A stretch of 38,412 bases of DNA from contig PUOW01000008.1 of assembly GCA_003552185.1 (NCBI GenBank), positions 1 through 38,412 on the forward strand, read 5' to 3'. Below the pieces are notes generated by a model. It was not told where the DNA came from and ran no database searches. It saw only the letters and a program-made list of their open reading frames with translations. This document shows positions 36,368 to 38,412 of the stretch, in pieces; position 1 is the stretch's first letter, and each line of letters begins with the position of its first letter. The position numbers and the translations under genes were made by a program. The DNA is from Spirochaetaceae bacterium. GTDB lineage: Bacteria > Spirochaetota > Spirochaetia > DSM-27196 > SLAA01.

Positions 36368-37753
36368 ATGCAATCGGTCATTGAACACCAGTCGGTGGGG
36401 CGGCGCAAAGCCGGTGTCGAGGCGCTCCGGCGCATCGTAAGCGCTCCGGGCAAGACAGGAGATCAACTGCTGAGCATTCGAAACTACCTTGGCCGCCGCC
36501 GAACCCGGAGTGAGCGTAACGCTGCTCCGAACTCCAGCCTCTCGTCGCAGCGCCTTTCGGTAATCGCTCAGACCTCGCGAGTTCGAAAGCGTCTCAGGCC
36601 CGTTGTCGGGCGCCGCGACGATCGCCTCGGCGCCTCGCTGAGAACGCTGGGCAACCGTAGATCGATCCTCGACCGCGCACGATCGTACTGGGCGGCGGCG
36701 CGCGGGCGCGTGGGCGGGCGCGGGCGCGTGGGCGAGACGAAATCAAGCGGCACCCCTACACGGTTTAAGGGCTTCCGCTTCAAGAGCTTAGGGCTCAGCG
36801 GCCCGGGAGAGCTTCATATCGCGTTCGGCGCCTCGATTGTGCTCACGGTGCTCGCCGCAGCGTTTCTCCTGCAGCCCGGGCAGGCGCTGCACGGTATGAT
36901 GCAACACACCCCGGAGCTTAGCCTGCCGAGCGACGGAGCAGTCGAAACGCTGCGCACCCGCATGGCCGGGCGCGAGCGGGGCTACGAGGCTTCAGCAGAC
37001 CTTGAGCTTGACGCCGGCAGCTTCCTCGGCGTAGACACCGTTGAGTACGAGCTGCGCTCTGGCGACACCCTGTCCGGCATCGCCGCGCAGAACGGTCTCC
37101 GTCTCGACACCTTGGTGAGCTTCAACCGCATCTCGGACGCACGGCGCATGCGCGCAGGCGACAGCATCAAGATTCCGAATCGTGACGGAGTGCTGCACAC
37201 CGTCTCGCGCGGCGAGTCGCTCGAGAGCATCGCGCGCAGCCATGGGAGCTCGGTCAACGCGTTGCTCGACGCCAATGACCTCGAATCGGCCCGAATAGAC
37301 CCCGGTGATATGGTGTTCGTTCCTGAAGCCCGAATGGACGGAACCGAACTTGCCATTATTTTGGGAGACGCGTTCCGCTGGCCGGTACGCGGGCGAATCA
37401 GCAGCGGTTTCGGCATGCGTCGCGACCCGTTTACCGGCACGCGGCGCTTTCATAACGGGATCGATATCGTGAATCGCCCGGGGACGCCGGTAAACGCCGC
37501 AATGTCGGGCCGTGTGGTGCATGTCGAGAATCAGCCCGGAAACTACGGCAAGTTCGTAATTATGCGCCACCCTCGTGGCTACCAGACGTTGTACGCCCAT
37601 CTCGACCGGATCACTGTTTCCTCCGGTCAGTATCTATCGCAGGGGCAACGAGTAGGGCTGCTCGGGAATACCGGTCGAAGCACCGGGCCGCACCTGCATT
37701 TCTCGATACTCGAGAATGGACAGTTCATTGACCCTATGCGGCATCTGAGATAA
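36368..37753 (+). CDS. LysM x2 + M23 metallopeptidase, membrane-anchored with long basic N-terminus
   Basis: LysM YELRSGDTLSGIAAQNGL, LHTVSRGESLESIARSHG; M23 HNGIDIVNRPGTPVNAAMSGRVV...GPHLHFSILENGQFIDPM; TM ASIVLTVLAAAFLL. Confidence 0.88.
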   Translation: MQSVIEHQSVGRRKAGVEALRRIVSAPGKTGDQLLSIRNYLGRRRTRSERNAAPNSSLSSQRLSVIAQTSRVRKRLRPVVGRRDDRLGASLRTLGNRRSILDRARSYWAAARGRVGGRGRVGETKSSGTPTRFKGFRFKSLGLSGPGELHIAFGASIVLTVLAAAFLLQPGQALHGMMQHTPELSLPSDGAVETLRTRMAGRERGYEASADLELDAGSFLGVDTVEYELRSGDTLSGIAAQNGLRLDTLVSFNRISDARRMRAGDSIKIPNRDGVLHTVSRGESLESIARSHGSSVNALLDANDLESARIDPGDMVFVPEARMDGTELAIILGDAFRWPVRGRISSGFGMRRDPFTGTRRFHNGIDIVNRPGTPVNAAMSGRVVHVENQPGNYGKFVIMRHPRGYQTLYAHLDRITVSSGQYLSQGQRVGLLGNTGRSTGPHLHFSILENGQFIDPMRHLR

Positions 37754-37828
37754 TTGGTATACTTCTAGGATCAAGCACAAAAGCACATGCGAAAAACGTG
37801 AAATTACAGCAGGGAGGACTACTACATA

Positions 37829-37942
37829 ATGCGAAAGCTCGCGATCGCGGTGATCTGTATGCTGGCACTGTTCACGTTTATTAACGCCTATACCACCGAA
37901 CCCGAGGCGCTGCCGCCGCCCGCGGCCGAGCAGCAGCAATAG
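37829..37942 (+). CDS. 37-aa small membrane/secreted protein (not in ORF track)
   Basis: MRKLAIAVICMLALFTFINAYTTEPEALPPPAAEQQQ; SD AGGGAGG upstream; extended -10 TTGGTATACT at 37754-37763. Confidence 0.65.
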   Translation: MRKLAIAVICMLALFTFINAYTTEPEALPPPAAEQQQ

Positions 37943-38111
37943 GTGCGGCCCCGGCGCGCGATTGGCCCCAATTGGGTTCCGCGCGCCTTAGCCTTAAATA
38001 CTGACACGACTCTTGTGGACGGCGAAAACCACCGGGAAACTGCAGTTTCTGCTCGGTTAAGCGAAGCAAAACGCACGCCACTCCGGTTGTTCTCTAGTAG
38101 GAGGACAACCC

Positions 38112-38412
38112 ATGGAAACCATAGAGGCCATAAATCACGACCCAAACACGAGTTCCGCCGCGGAGTTCTGCCCCAACCCCGACTGCCGCTACCACAACCG
38201 CGAGCACGCCGCCGCACACCCGCACTGGGCGCTCGCCCACGGCCGCTACCACACCAAGGCTCGAGGGTTCATCAAGCGCTTTAAGTGCTCACTGTGCGGC
38301 AAAACCTGCTCCACTCAGACGTTTTCTATCCATTATTGGTGCCACCGCACCATCGAGTTCGAGGAGATCGAGGCCGCGCTCGTGTCGAACTCAGGCCAAA
38401 GACAGTGCGCGC
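38112..38412 (+). mobile_element. Transposase-like zinc-ribbon protein, 5' part only (runs off window)
   Basis: METIEAINHDPNTSSAAEFCPNPDCRYHNREHAAAHPHWALAHGRYHTKARGFIKRFKCSLCGKTCSTQTFSIHYWCHRTIEFEEIEAALVSNSGQRQCA: two CxxC pairs as in IS-type transposase N-terminal ribbons; SD AGGAGGA. Confidence 0.6.

Overview
GC-rich window, most likely chromosomal DNA from a spirochaete (inferred from flagellar gene order and protein character). Positions 1-19774 are one long co-directional flagellar/chemotaxis gene run: fliM-fliY/N-fliO-fliP-fliQ-fliR-flhB-flhA-flhF-flhG-hyp-sigma28(whiG/fliA)-FapA/DUF342-hyp-SwrB-like protein. It continues into a translationally coupled DnaK-like / J-domain / CheA-like trio. 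A TrhA/hemolysin III gene follows. Positions 20484-26473 hold the most unusual accessory locus: two ArsA/Get3-type ATPases, each 309 aa by my start choice, flank a CstA transporter operon. With them are two mutually homologous single-TM proteins of a family I cannot name, plus a LapA-like small membrane protein. A 28-bp near-perfect dyad overlaps the -10 of the cstA promoter. Positions 26675-31674 carry DUF302, MogA, Crp/Fnr regulator, class I hybrid cluster protein and an orphan HisKA_2-type histidine kinase. Positions 31979-37753 carry a Maf/DUF115-like protein, FtsI-type PBP, signal peptidase I, and a LysM/M23 peptidase with a long basic N-terminus. Near the right edge are an unannotated 37-aa small membrane/secreted protein and a truncated zinc-ribbon transposase-like ORF. 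I saw no tRNA, rRNA or CRISPR array. All family calls come from reading motifs by eye; no database search was run.
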